Source of the DNA: Bacteroidaceae bacterium
GTDB lineage: Bacteria; Bacteroidota; Bacteroidia; Bacteroidales; Bacteroidaceae
Assembly: GCA_017547585.1 (NCBI GenBank)
Contig: JAFYPH010000048.1
Location: 1-64,000, forward strand
Reading direction: 5' to 3'
DNA length: 64,000 bases
Position 1 is the stretch's first letter, and every line of letters starts with the position of its first letter. A model generated the notes under the pieces. It did no database searches. It was not told where the DNA came from and was given only the letters and a program-made list of their open reading frames with translations. The position numbers were made by a program, and so were the translations under genes. Shown here one piece after another: positions 17,884 through 28,157 of the stretch.

Positions 17884-18720
17884 ATGAAAAAGACACTTTT
17901 GAACTTGGCATTCCTCTCGTTGCTCGCTTTTGTTGCAACAGGCTGCAGCAGCGACGAGGAATACAATGCCGACACTGCTATTTCGTACTACAAGCCTCTT
18001 GAGTATGATAAAATGGTATCTTCGATTGCTATTACCAGCAATGTCTCAAACAGAAACTATTCGTGGACATACAATTTTGTGTACGATGCGCAGAATCGTA
18101 TAAAGGAGATTAATGGTAATACAAAATTTTATGAGAATAATATCAAGCAGAATTGCGAAGGTACTGTTCAGACAAGATACTATTATAATAATGAGACTCT
18201 GAAGGTTCAGTATCAGTATGATATTTATATTCCCAAGCTTGACAAGAACATAAGTTCCAATGCAAAATATTTCGGTCACTTCGACAAAGAGGATGGCAAA
18301 CTGACCTCTTTCGACTCTTTCGATTGCGAATATTCGGGCTTTGAGCTTACAAGAGCTTATACTGATTATGGAACTTCTTTCGGCCTCGAGTATGACAGAG
18401 ACCAGAATATTGTAAAATCTTATCAGATTGACAGCCTTGGAAAAGCTGCTGAAAATACTATAAAGACATACGAGTATAGCACAAAGGTGAACAAGACCAA
18501 TATCGATTTTGCATCTTTCCTGGGTTACAATATCATTGAGCGTAACATCCCCTGCAATGAGTTCCATCCTTACGAATTGTTCCACTTGGGAGCATTTGGA
18601 ATGTTTGGCAGCAGAGGAAAGAATCTTCCGAAGGGCGAGTGGGAGTTTGATGAGCAGGGCTATCCTGTAAAATTTGTCTCTCAGCAAAATAGAACTTACA
18701 TTATTAAATATAAGGAGTAG
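17884..18720 (+). CDS. Hypothetical lipoprotein, 278 aa
   Basis: Starting at MKKTLLNLAF, the protein has a lipoprotein signal with the cleavage site VATGCSS. An in-frame ATG 18 codons upstream would put a charged stretch before the signal, so it was rejected as start. The body is rich in Tyr, Asn and Lys, with short strands such as YNFVYDAQNRIKEI and YEYSTK. These resemble the YD/RHS-like or DUF4595-type beta repeats often seen in Bacteroidota lipoproteins. I cannot assign a family. The stop codon lies one base before the TIR gene start, so the two are translationally linked. Confidence 0.75.
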   Translation: MKKTLLNLAFLSLLAFVATGCSSDEEYNADTAISYYKPLEYDKMVSSIAITSNVSNRNYSWTYNFVYDAQNRIKEINGNTKFYENNIKQNCEGTVQTRYYYNNETLKVQYQYDIYIPKLDKNISSNAKYFGHFDKEDGKLTSFDSFDCEYSGFELTRAYTDYGTSFGLEYDRDQNIVKSYQIDSLGKAAENTIKTYEYSTKVNKTNIDFASFLGYNIIERNIPCNEFHPYELFHLGAFGMFGSRGKNLPKGEWEFDEQGYPVKFVSQQNRTYIIKYKE

Positions 18721-18721
18721 T

Positions 18722-19399
18722 ATGATGTACGATGTTTTTCTTTCCTGCACTTCGACAGATGTAAAAGTTGCCGAGCGCCTCTCGGATTACCTGGAACATT
18801 ATAATATTAGCACTTTTGTTGCAAACAGCGATATTCCCGAGGATGTGCCTTGGGCACAGGGTATTGCCGAAGCAATCAGAAACAGCAGAATGATGATCGC
18901 CATTTACTCCGAGGATTATAATTCTGGAACATGGATGGACGGAGAATTGCAGACTGCAGTGGAGGCGGGTATACCCATTCTTACTTTCCGTCTGAGTAAT
19001 GTTCCTTATGGCGAGACTAAGGCTCATATTTTAAAGAGTACATTGTACGTTGACGCAACTGACGACATTGAAGGAAAGTTCATTGCACTCTACGAAGAGG
19101 TGTGCAACCTTTTGGGAATGCCCATAGAGCTCGTGCAGCCTGCGAGTGAGATTCTTGCAGACAAAGAGCCTCTGAATGTTGCTGCTTATGCTCCTTCGAA
19201 CAAAGAGGAGAAACCCGTAGAAAAGGAGGAGGAAAAGCCTACAGTTGAAAAGAAGCAAGAGAAGGCACCGGTTGACGAGACTGCGACAGAGGAGGAAGAG
19301 CCGGTAAAGAAGGTCTCTCACAGCCTATGGTCGGCAGTGATATATGGATTATTGATAACCGGTGCAATGGTGCTGTTTTTGGAGTGGATTTTAAAATAA
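18722..19399 (+). CDS. Membrane-anchored TIR-domain protein
   Basis: The N-terminal TIR domain (1-135) begins YDVFLSCTSTDVKVAERL and continues to IPILTFRL. The conserved Glu that in enzymatic TIR domains cleaves NAD+ is present in WMDGEL (E75). A charged, glutamate- and lysine-rich linker (about 155-200) leads to one transmembrane helix at the C-terminus (SLWSAVIYGLLITGAMVLFL). The protein is thus probably tail-anchored with TIR in the cytoplasm. A good ribosome site AAGGAG (18712-18717) precedes the tandem ATGs at 18722 and 18725. Bacterial TIR proteins can act in phage defence or signalling. No Thoeris or CBASS partner gene is adjacent, so its function stays open. Confidence 0.85.
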   Translation: MMYDVFLSCTSTDVKVAERLSDYLEHYNISTFVANSDIPEDVPWAQGIAEAIRNSRMMIAIYSEDYNSGTWMDGELQTAVEAGIPILTFRLSNVPYGETKAHILKSTLYVDATDDIEGKFIALYEEVCNLLGMPIELVQPASEILADKEPLNVAAYAPSNKEEKPVEKEEEKPTVEKKQEKAPVDETATEEEEPVKKVSHSLWSAVIYGLLITGAMVLFLEWILK

Positions 19400-19416
19400 G
19401 GAAACAATTTATTCTC

Positions 19417-19453
19417 ATAAGCGTATGTTTTTTGGACATACGCTTATTTTTTT
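19417..19453 (+). terminator. Intrinsic terminator after the TIR gene
   Basis: ATAAGCGTATGT pairs perfectly with ACATACGCTTAT around a short loop, followed by a T-run. It closes the transcript of the lipoprotein/TIR gene run. Confidence 0.9.
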
Positions 19454-19466
19454 CGTATAAAAGCAC

Positions 19467-19474
19467 TATCTTCG
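19467..19474 (+). promoter_or_regulatory. -7 promoter box (TATCTTCG)
   Basis: GCACTATCTTCG lies between the TIR terminator and the small lipoprotein gene, 43 bases before its ATG. It has one mismatch to TAnnTTTG and matches the GCRC-TATCTT form seen at the murB promoter. Confidence 0.5.
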
Positions 19475-19517
19475 CAAGAAGAAAAGAAACTCAAACGATT
19501 ACTAAACTAATATAATT

Positions 19518-19940
19518 ATGAAAAAATTATTTACTTTGTCTCTCGTGGCATTTATGATGGTTGCCACAATGTGTGTATCTTCTTGTAGCACAGCAAAATC
19601 AGTTAACAAGGCTTTCGAGAAGAATGGCTATGTAATGACTGCTCTTACCCCCGCACAGCAGATTGAGGTTTGCCCCGTAGTTGCAAAATTCCCCGCACTT
19701 TCTGTTAACGCTGCTGGTTATCTTACTTTGGGTAGCTCTTGTACATTCATCTATGCTATGGACCAGGCTGGTTGGGACAGCTACGCTGCTCAGTTGCAGA
19801 ATGCAGGATTCTCTAACCTTGGAATCGGCTACGTAAAGGCTGACAAGTCTGCAGGTGTTACATACAATGTAAGCGCAAAGGCTACAACAATCTTCAAACA
19901 GAATTTCATGCTGGTAACTTTCACTTCGGGTGCATTCTAA
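19518..19940 (+). CDS. Small hypothetical lipoprotein, 140 aa
   Basis: It has a lipoprotein signal (VSSCSTAKSV). The mature part of about 115 residues looks like a single compact alpha/beta domain, with GYLTLGSSCTFIYAMDQAGW and a repeated gly/ala/phe pattern. I recognise no family. Clean codon use (many GCT/GTT/AAG codons) suggests a well-expressed protein. It is monocistronic: its own promoter-like box lies upstream and a strong terminator downstream. Confidence 0.75.
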   Translation: MKKLFTLSLVAFMMVATMCVSSCSTAKSVNKAFEKNGYVMTALTPAQQIEVCPVVAKFPALSVNAAGYLTLGSSCTFIYAMDQAGWDSYAAQLQNAGFSNLGIGYVKADKSAGVTYNVSAKATTIFKQNFMLVTFTSGAF

Positions 19941-19960
19941 TTACCAGAGCGATAGATAAT

Positions 19961-20003
19961 AAAAAAGCAGATGCGGCAAAAAAATGTCGCATCTGCTTTT
20001 TTT
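19961..20003 (+). terminator. Intrinsic terminator
   Basis: AAAAAAGCAGATGCG pairs with CGCATCTGCTTTTTT around an A-rich loop, ending in a T-run. It follows the small lipoprotein gene and insulates ligA. Confidence 0.92.
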
Positions 20004-20016
20004 ATCTTGTTTCTGA

Positions 20017-22056
<2,040 letters not shown>

Positions 22057-22114
22057 ATTAATGTTTAGCCTTTATTAAACACTCTCTGAATTTCTTAAAA
22101 TGAAAATAAAGATG

Positions 22115-22122
22115 TAAATTTG
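22115..22122 (+). promoter_or_regulatory. -7 promoter box of dapA (TAAATTTG)
   Basis: An exact TAnnTTTG match, 25 bases before the dapA start codon. No exact TTTG -33 box is seen. Confidence 0.6.
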
Positions 22123-22147
22123 CACCCGATTTTAAAGAATTATTTTT

Positions 22148-23035
22148 ATGACGCAAAAAAGAATGAGGGGAATGGGTGTAGCAATTATTACACCTTTTAC
22201 CGAGACCAATGAGGTTGATTATGCGGCACTTGAAAGATTGGTGGATTTGCATCTTAATAGCGGAACCGATTTTTTGTGCGTGCAAGGTACAACAGGCGAA
22301 ACGCCTACTTTGTCAATCGAGGAGAAACGTAACATTCGAAAGCGCGTAATTGAGCAGGTTAATGGTCGCATAGGCATCATGCTCGGCTGTGGCGGAAATA
22401 ACACTCAGGCTGTCATTAATGAGTTGCAGACAGAGGACTTTACAGGAGTGGATGGCATTCTTTGTGTGGTTCCTTATTATAATAAGCCCAACCAAGAGGG
22501 TATGTACCGTCACTTTAAGGCTATTGCCGACTCGACTACACTTCCCATATATCTTTACAATGTCCCCGGACGTTGCGGAGTGAACATGCAGCCCGAGACT
22601 ACAATAAGGCTTGCAAACGAGTGCAGCAACATTATCGGATTCAAGGCTGCATCGGGTAATATAGAGCAGATTAAGAAGCTGATTGCTATGAAGCCCGATA
22701 CTCTCGATGTTCTTTCGGGTGACGATGGTCTTACATACGAGATTATGAAGGCCGGTGGAGTAGGAGTGATTTCTGTATTCGGAAATGTTTACCCTAAAGA
22801 GTGTGTAGAGCTTGTACGTTTGCTTGAGCAGAAAAGATACGATGAGGCCAAGGAATTGAGCGACAGTTACTCTGAAATGTTCCGTCTGCTCTTTGCCGAT
22901 GGAAACCCCGGAGGTGCAAAAGCGCAGCTCTGCAATATGGGATACGTGAAGAATATTCTTCGTCTGCCGTTGGTTCCTGTACGCGAGGATATTTGCGAGG
23001 CTTTGAGAATCGAAGGCGAAAGATTGAAAAAATAG
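22148..23035 (+). CDS. dapA: 4-hydroxy-tetrahydrodipicolinate synthase
   Basis: It condenses pyruvate with aspartate semialdehyde, the first committed step of lysine and meso-diaminopimelate synthesis. The 295-residue TIM barrel has the Schiff-base lysine K166 (IGFKAASG), the Thr-Thr pair in GTTGE, Y137 (YLYNVPGR, the proton-relay tyrosine) and R142. It is monocistronic, with its own -7 box and a hairpin after it. Because K166, Y137 and GTTGE are all present, the dapA assignment is preferred to N-acetylneuraminate lyase. Confidence 0.93.
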   Translation: MTQKRMRGMGVAIITPFTETNEVDYAALERLVDLHLNSGTDFLCVQGTTGETPTLSIEEKRNIRKRVIEQVNGRIGIMLGCGGNNTQAVINELQTEDFTGVDGILCVVPYYNKPNQEGMYRHFKAIADSTTLPIYLYNVPGRCGVNMQPETTIRLANECSNIIGFKAASGNIEQIKKLIAMKPDTLDVLSGDDGLTYEIMKAGGVGVISVFGNVYPKECVELVRLLEQKRYDEAKELSDSYSEMFRLLFADGNPGGAKAQLCNMGYVKNILRLPLVPVREDICEALRIEGERLKK

Positions 23036-23052
23036 AATTAATTTATATTCGT

Positions 23053-23092
23053 ACAAAGACAACAACCTGTAAAAGAGGTTTGTTGTCTTTGT
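23053..23092 (+). terminator. Hairpin after dapA, probable terminator
   Basis: ACAAAGACAACAACCT pairs with AGGTTTGTTGTCTTTGT (one bulge). The T-run after it is weak, so it may act mainly as an RNA 3'-end hairpin. Confidence 0.6.
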
Positions 23093-23113
23093 GTAGTTTA
23101 AATAGTTTGGAAT

Positions 23114-24076
23114 ATGAAGCCTAGAGTTCTTATTACTTATAATATCTATCGTGATGTTTATAAGGAGGTCTTGAAGGACTTTGACATTATAATGCCTGCC
23201 GAGGGCATCGAGACATTCAAATACGAGGATGTGCTCCCTGTTGTGGACTCGTTCGATGCAATTCTCTCTATGTGGAATTTTCCCATCGACCAGCAGTTGC
23301 TTGACGCTGCAAAAAATCTGAAGATTGTGTCGAACTATGCTGTGGGATACGACAATATTGATGTTGTGCATGCTACTCGCTGCGGAGTGGTTGTTGCAAA
23401 CACTCCCGACCCTGTGACAGAGCCTACTGCTGACATTGCTATGGGACTGATGCTTTCGCTGATGCGTCGCATTGTCGATTGTGATAATATGCTGCGTGCA
23501 AAGGAGTTGAAGTGGGGTATTATGAACAATCTTGGAACATCGTTATCGGGTAAGCAGTTGGGTATCATAGGAATGGGCCGCATAGGTAAGGCTGTTGCGC
23601 GTCGTGCGTTAGCCTGTGGAATGAGCATTGTCTACCACAATCGCAACCGCATGAGCGCCATTGACGAGAAGCTGTATAATGCAAAATATGTATCGCTTGA
23701 CGAGCTTATTGAAACTTCGGACGTAGTGTCGCTGAATGCTCCTTTGACAAGCGAGACCTATCATATTATCGATGCGAATCGTCTGGCACAGATGAAGCGC
23801 GACGCTTTTCTGATAAACACTGCCCGCGGACCGTTGGTAGACGAGAAGGCTCTCATCGAGGCTCTGAAGAATGGTACAATCAAGGGTGCCGGACTCGATG
23901 TCTTTGAGACAGGCGACAATGTGTGCGACGAGCTTCTTGCACTGCCGAACACTGTGCTTGTGCCTCACATTGGCACTCAGACTGTGGAGACGAGACGCGA
24001 AATGGCAGAGTTTGCTGCTACCAACATCTTGAATTTCTTCAATGGTGGCAAGGTGGCGCAAGTGAACAAATTTTAA
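23114..24076 (+). CDS. D-2-hydroxyacid dehydrogenase
   Basis: This is an NAD(P)-dependent reductase of the D-isomer 2-hydroxyacid family, 320 residues. The Rossmann motif GMGRIG (153-158) and the catalytic triad R238 (NTARG), E265 (DVFE) and H285 (PHIGT) are complete. The overall pattern resembles glyoxylate/hydroxypyruvate reductases more than phosphoglycerate dehydrogenase, since there is no ACT domain. The true substrate cannot be read from sequence. It is followed by the TIGR02757 gene with a 46-base gap. Confidence 0.85.
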   Translation: MKPRVLITYNIYRDVYKEVLKDFDIIMPAEGIETFKYEDVLPVVDSFDAILSMWNFPIDQQLLDAAKNLKIVSNYAVGYDNIDVVHATRCGVVVANTPDPVTEPTADIAMGLMLSLMRRIVDCDNMLRAKELKWGIMNNLGTSLSGKQLGIIGMGRIGKAVARRALACGMSIVYHNRNRMSAIDEKLYNAKYVSLDELIETSDVVSLNAPLTSETYHIIDANRLAQMKRDAFLINTARGPLVDEKALIEALKNGTIKGAGLDVFETGDNVCDELLALPNTVLVPHIGTQTVETRREMAEFAATNILNFFNGGKVAQVNKF

Positions 24077-24122
24077 TTAGTTTAATTTCGAGGGCTTTTC
24101 CTCGATTTTAGGGGATAAAGGA

Positions 24123-24902
24123 TTGGATGAATCTTTAAGAGCCTTTTTGAATGAGAAGGCCGAAAAATATAATTGCAAAGAGTTTATAAAGAACGACCCT
24201 GTGCAGTTTCCACATGCTTTCAGTGAGAAACGCGACGTAGAGATTGTCGCTTTTCTTGCATCGGTAATTGCGTGGGGTAATCGTCGCATGATTATAAATT
24301 CGGGGAACAGAATGTTCGGTTCTATAATGGGCGGCCGTCCTTATGAATATGTGATGCGCGGCGAGTGGGATAAGGCTGATGGCAGCGTGAATATCCACCG
24401 TACATTCTTTATGCGCGACCTTGCCTATCTGTGTCGCGGATTGCGTTACATATATTCGGGCCACGAAAGTATGGAGAGCATCTTTATTGCCGATGATGTT
24501 TGGACGGGAATCGATGCCTTCCGCACGGCTCTGATTGAAGCTAACAGCGGCGAACAGACTCGTCACATTTCCAATCCTAAAAGTGAAAAGGGGCGTCCGG
24601 CCTCGGCCTGCAAGCGTCTGAACATGATGCTGCGATGGTTGTGTCGCCACGACGGAATCGTTGACCTGGGAATATGGAAGAAGATCTCTCCCGAGAAGCT
24701 GATGATTCCTTTGGATGTGCACGTTGCACGCATCAGCCGCGAGCTTGGCCTTTTGCAGCGTAAGCAGAATGACAGAAAAACCGTGGAAATGCTTACTGCG
24801 CAGTTGCGCGAACTTTCGCCCGAAGACCCTGTGAAATACGACTTTGCCCTTTTCGGCATTGGCGTTGAAGAGAAAAATGTTACAAATAAAATTATAGATT
24901 AG
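24123..24902 (+). CDS. TIGR02757 (DUF2400) family protein
   Basis: The function of this family is unknown. The sequence (259 residues, mostly helical) has the features I associate with TIGR02757: AFLASVIAWGNRR, a central FMRDLAYL stretch, KRLNMMLRWLCR and IPLDVHVARISRELGLL. The last stretch resembles the helix-hairpin-helix/glycosylase-like region, where an Asp follows a Leu-Asp-Val-His pattern. No in-frame ATG fits the N-terminus. The start proposed is the TTG at 24123, with AGGGGA seven bases upstream. The gene ends six bases before the tricorn-like protease gene, so both are probably co-transcribed. Confidence 0.75.
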   Translation: MDESLRAFLNEKAEKYNCKEFIKNDPVQFPHAFSEKRDVEIVAFLASVIAWGNRRMIINSGNRMFGSIMGGRPYEYVMRGEWDKADGSVNIHRTFFMRDLAYLCRGLRYIYSGHESMESIFIADDVWTGIDAFRTALIEANSGEQTRHISNPKSEKGRPASACKRLNMMLRWLCRHDGIVDLGIWKKISPEKLMIPLDVHVARISRELGLLQRKQNDRKTVEMLTAQLRELSPEDPVKYDFALFGIGVEEKNVTNKIID

Positions 24903-24908
24903 ATAATT

Positions 24909-27900
24909 ATGAAAAAATTTTTGTTTTCTGCTTTGATGCTGTTTGCAGCGTTGTCGGCTTCTGTGGCCGAGGAGGCGCGTTTGTTGCGTTTCCCCACTGT
25001 TGGTGGCGAGACAATCGTATTCAGCTATGCAGGCGACCTCTATTCGGTTTCTGTGAATGGCGGCGAGGCTAAAAAACTGACTTACGGCGACAGCTATGAT
25101 ATGTTTGCGAAAATTTCGCCCGATGGCAAGAGCATTGCTTTTACCGGACAGTATGATGGAAACACTGAGGTCTACACAATGCCTTTGAAGGGTGGAGAGC
25201 CTAAGCGCGTTACTTTTACTGCAAAGGTCGAGCGCGACAATGTGGGCGACCGTATGGGCCCCAACAACATTGTAATGGGCTGGTCACCAGATGGTAAAGA
25301 GATTCTTTTCCGCTCGAAGTGGTACGCTTTCTGCGGCACACGCGGACTTGTGTTCAAGGTAAATGCCGAGGGTGGTTCTCCTGTGCAGATTCCCATGACC
25401 GAGTGTTCTTGGTGTTCTTATTCTCCCGATGGTAAGCAGTTTGCCTTCAACCGTATGTTCCGCGAGTTCCGCACATGGAAACACTATCAGGGTGGACAGG
25501 CTGATGAGATTTGGGTGAACAAGGTTGGTACCACTGAAATGAAAAAGCTGACTGAAAATAAGAATCAGGATCTTTTCCCCATGTGGATAGGCGACTGCAT
25601 CTACTTTATCAGCGACCGCGACTACACGATGAACCTCTTCAAATATGATACAAAGAGTGGTGCAACAACCAAACTTACTGATTTTAAAGAGTATGATATT
25701 AAATTCCCCGCTGCATCGGACAAATATATTGTCTTTGAGAATGGCGGATACATATACAAATATACTGTTGCTGACGGCAGCTGCAAAAAGGTAAATGTTT
25801 CGCTCAACGACATTAATCTTGCGTCGCGTCCCGAGTTCCGCACCGTAAGCGGTTATGCATGCACAATGTCGCCTGATGGCGAGCGTGCTCTTGTTGCTGC
25901 TCGCGGAGAGATTTTCTCGGTGCCTGCACAGAAGGGTGCTGTTTATAATCTGACAAACACAGCCGATGGCCACGAGCGCGACGCTGCTTGGTCGCCCGAC
26001 GGAAAGTGGATTGCATATTTCTCGGACAAAGATGGTGAGTATCAGCTTTATATGCTCGATACAGAGAAGATGAACGAGCCCGAGTCGGCAAAGGCTGTAA
26101 CATCATTCAAGGATGGTTACCCCTCGGCGCCCAAATGGAGCAGCGACAGCAAATTCCTTATTTTCGGCACAGACAAACGCGAAGTTTATCGCTATGATGT
26201 TTCGTCAAAGTCACTGACACGCATTCTTGCAAGCAATGATGGCACTATTGGAGACGTACGTATCTCTCCCGACAACAACTGGATTGCTTACACAACCTCG
26301 GGCGAGAATAATTTCAATCGTGTCTACATCTGCAACCTTGCAACAAAAGAGAGCGTGCCCGTTACTGTAAAATGGTTCACGGCATCTTCTCCTCGCTGGT
26401 CGGAGGATGGTAAATATCTTTTCTTCATCTCTAATCGTAAATATGATATTAGTTACTCATCGGTAGAGTGGAACACAAGCTTCTCGACACGTAACTATAT
26501 GTTCGTCCTTCCTTTGAAAAAGGATACTCCCTTGCCCAATGAGTTCAAGGCCGATGAGTTTGCCATGAACGAGAAGGTTGCTGAGAAAAAGGAGGATACA
26601 AAGAAAAAGGGTGACAAGAAGAAAGAGGAGAATATTATAGAAATTGATTTTGCTGGAATAGAGGAGCGCGCGGCTGTACTCTTCGAAGAGGATGGTGGTT
26701 ACTCACTCAATGGCGTGTACGATGGCAAGCTCTACTACTCGCACAATGGCAAGAACAAGAGACTCGACCTTGCAACAATGGAGAGCAGAGACACTGAGCT
26801 TAACAATGTTGTATGCTACTTCCCCTCGACAAAGAAGGCTCTTCTTTCGGGCAGCAAAATTGCAGAGATTAACAATCCCGGTGCAGCGAAAAAGGTAAAG
26901 ACAGACAATCTTCCCATGACTATCGACCACCGCAAAGAGTGGAAACAGATGTTTAACGAGTCGTGGCGCGTGTTCCGCGACGGCTTCTATGTCAGCAATA
27001 TGCATGGTGCGGACTGGAAGGTGATGCACGACCGTTACGCGGTGATGTTGCCTTATGTAAACCACCGTCACGACCTTACTTATCTTATTAGCGAGCTTAT
27101 TGGCGAGGCTGGTGTTGGACACGCATATATTACTTCGGGAGAGACTCCTACAGCTAAAGTTGTTCGCGTGGGCTTGCTGGGCGGTAAATTCTCGAAAGAC
27201 AAGAACGGCAACTATCGCATTGATTATATTTTCGAGGGTGAGGACTGGAACAGCGGTGCAAAGTCGCCGTTGCGCGCTCCCGGCATCAACGTGAATCGTG
27301 GCGATTATATTGTTGCCATCGATGGCGTTCCTGCGAAGAACTTCAGCGAAATTTACGAGGCTCTTGTGGGTAAAGTGGGAATGACAGTTGCTCTCGACGT
27401 AAATAAAAAGTCATCGGCCGACGGCGCTCGCAGAGTGTATGTGCAGCCTATCGCATCGGAGCAGGGACTCGCTTACCACGATTGGGTTACACGCAACATT
27501 GCTATCGTAGATTCACTCTCGGGAGGAAAGGTTGGCTACGTTCACATTCCTGACATGGGTGCGAATGGAATGACCTTCTTTACAAAATATTTCTATCCCC
27601 AGCTTGAGAAAAAGGCACTGCTCATTGACGACCGTATGAATGGTGGCGGTAATGTATCGCCTATGATTCTGGAGCGTCTGCTGCGTGAGGTCTATCGTAT
27701 TACTATGGGACGTAACCGCAAGGGTGGTGTTGTTCCCGCTCAGGCACACTATGGCCCCAAACTCTGTCTGATGGATAAATATTCAATGTCGGACGGCGAC
27801 CAATTCCCCCACGGATTCCGTAAGCTGGGAATCGGCAAACTTATGGGCTGCCGCACTTGGGGAGGTATTGTAGGAATCACAGGCTCACGTCCTTATATTG

Positions 27901-28133
27901 ACGGACAGGATATGCGTACACCTTTCTTCACATCTTACTCGCCCGAGGGTGAGTGGCTGATTGAGGGTACAGGTGTTTCGCCCGACTTTGAGGTGGACAT
28001 CAACCCCTTCGAGGATTATCTAGGCAACGACAACCAGCTGAACAAGGGTGTCGAGTATTTGTTGAAGGAGATTGAAAAGTATCCTGCATTGCCCGGTGTT
28101 CCCGAGGCTCCTGTGAGAGTTAGAAAAAAGTAG
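24909..28133 (+). CDS. Secreted tricorn-like S41 protease, 1074 aa
   Basis: This large secreted peptidase has a signal peptide (1-20) and then two beta-propeller-like regions built of WD40/TolB-type repeats with SPDGK motifs (about 25-560). After them come a low-complexity lysine/glutamate linker (about 555-580), a helical linker, a PDZ domain (about 760-840) and an S41 C-terminal protease domain. The nucleophile is S961 in MSDGDQFPHG, and RMNGGGN forms the oxyanion region. This order matches tricorn protease homologues, here exported instead of cytosolic. It probably degrades peptides in the periplasm. Confidence 0.9.
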   Translation: MKKFLFSALMLFAALSASVAEEARLLRFPTVGGETIVFSYAGDLYSVSVNGGEAKKLTYGDSYDMFAKISPDGKSIAFTGQYDGNTEVYTMPLKGGEPKRVTFTAKVERDNVGDRMGPNNIVMGWSPDGKEILFRSKWYAFCGTRGLVFKVNAEGGSPVQIPMTECSWCSYSPDGKQFAFNRMFREFRTWKHYQGGQADEIWVNKVGTTEMKKLTENKNQDLFPMWIGDCIYFISDRDYTMNLFKYDTKSGATTKLTDFKEYDIKFPAASDKYIVFENGGYIYKYTVADGSCKKVNVSLNDINLASRPEFRTVSGYACTMSPDGERALVAARGEIFSVPAQKGAVYNLTNTADGHERDAAWSPDGKWIAYFSDKDGEYQLYMLDTEKMNEPESAKAVTSFKDGYPSAPKWSSDSKFLIFGTDKREVYRYDVSSKSLTRILASNDGTIGDVRISPDNNWIAYTTSGENNFNRVYICNLATKESVPVTVKWFTASSPRWSEDGKYLFFISNRKYDISYSSVEWNTSFSTRNYMFVLPLKKDTPLPNEFKADEFAMNEKVAEKKEDTKKKGDKKKEENIIEIDFAGIEERAAVLFEEDGGYSLNGVYDGKLYYSHNGKNKRLDLATMESRDTELNNVVCYFPSTKKALLSGSKIAEINNPGAAKKVKTDNLPMTIDHRKEWKQMFNESWRVFRDGFYVSNMHGADWKVMHDRYAVMLPYVNHRHDLTYLISELIGEAGVGHAYITSGETPTAKVVRVGLLGGKFSKDKNGNYRIDYIFEGEDWNSGAKSPLRAPGINVNRGDYIVAIDGVPAKNFSEIYEALVGKVGMTVALDVNKKSSADGARRVYVQPIASEQGLAYHDWVTRNIAIVDSLSGGKVGYVHIPDMGANGMTFFTKYFYPQLEKKALLIDDRMNGGGNVSPMILERLLREVYRITMGRNRKGGVVPAQAHYGPKLCLMDKYSMSDGDQFPHGFRKLGIGKLMGCRTWGGIVGITGSRPYIDGQDMRTPFFTSYSPEGEWLIEGTGVSPDFEVDINPFEDYLGNDNQLNKGVEYLLKEIEKYPALPGVPEAPVRVRKK

Positions 28134-28157
28134 AAAGTTTTTTATTGATATTATAAT

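Noticed and set aside
23053..23092. Riboswitch or lysine-responsive leader near dapA
   Set aside because: The structure lies after dapA, is a simple hairpin and has no conserved riboswitch core. The 5' region of dapA is only about 25 bases from its -7 box.
22313..23371. Long minus-strand frame (about 352 codons) opposite dapA
   Set aside because: DapA catalytic residues are intact on the plus strand, and the antisense translation has no domain and crosses the dapA terminator.
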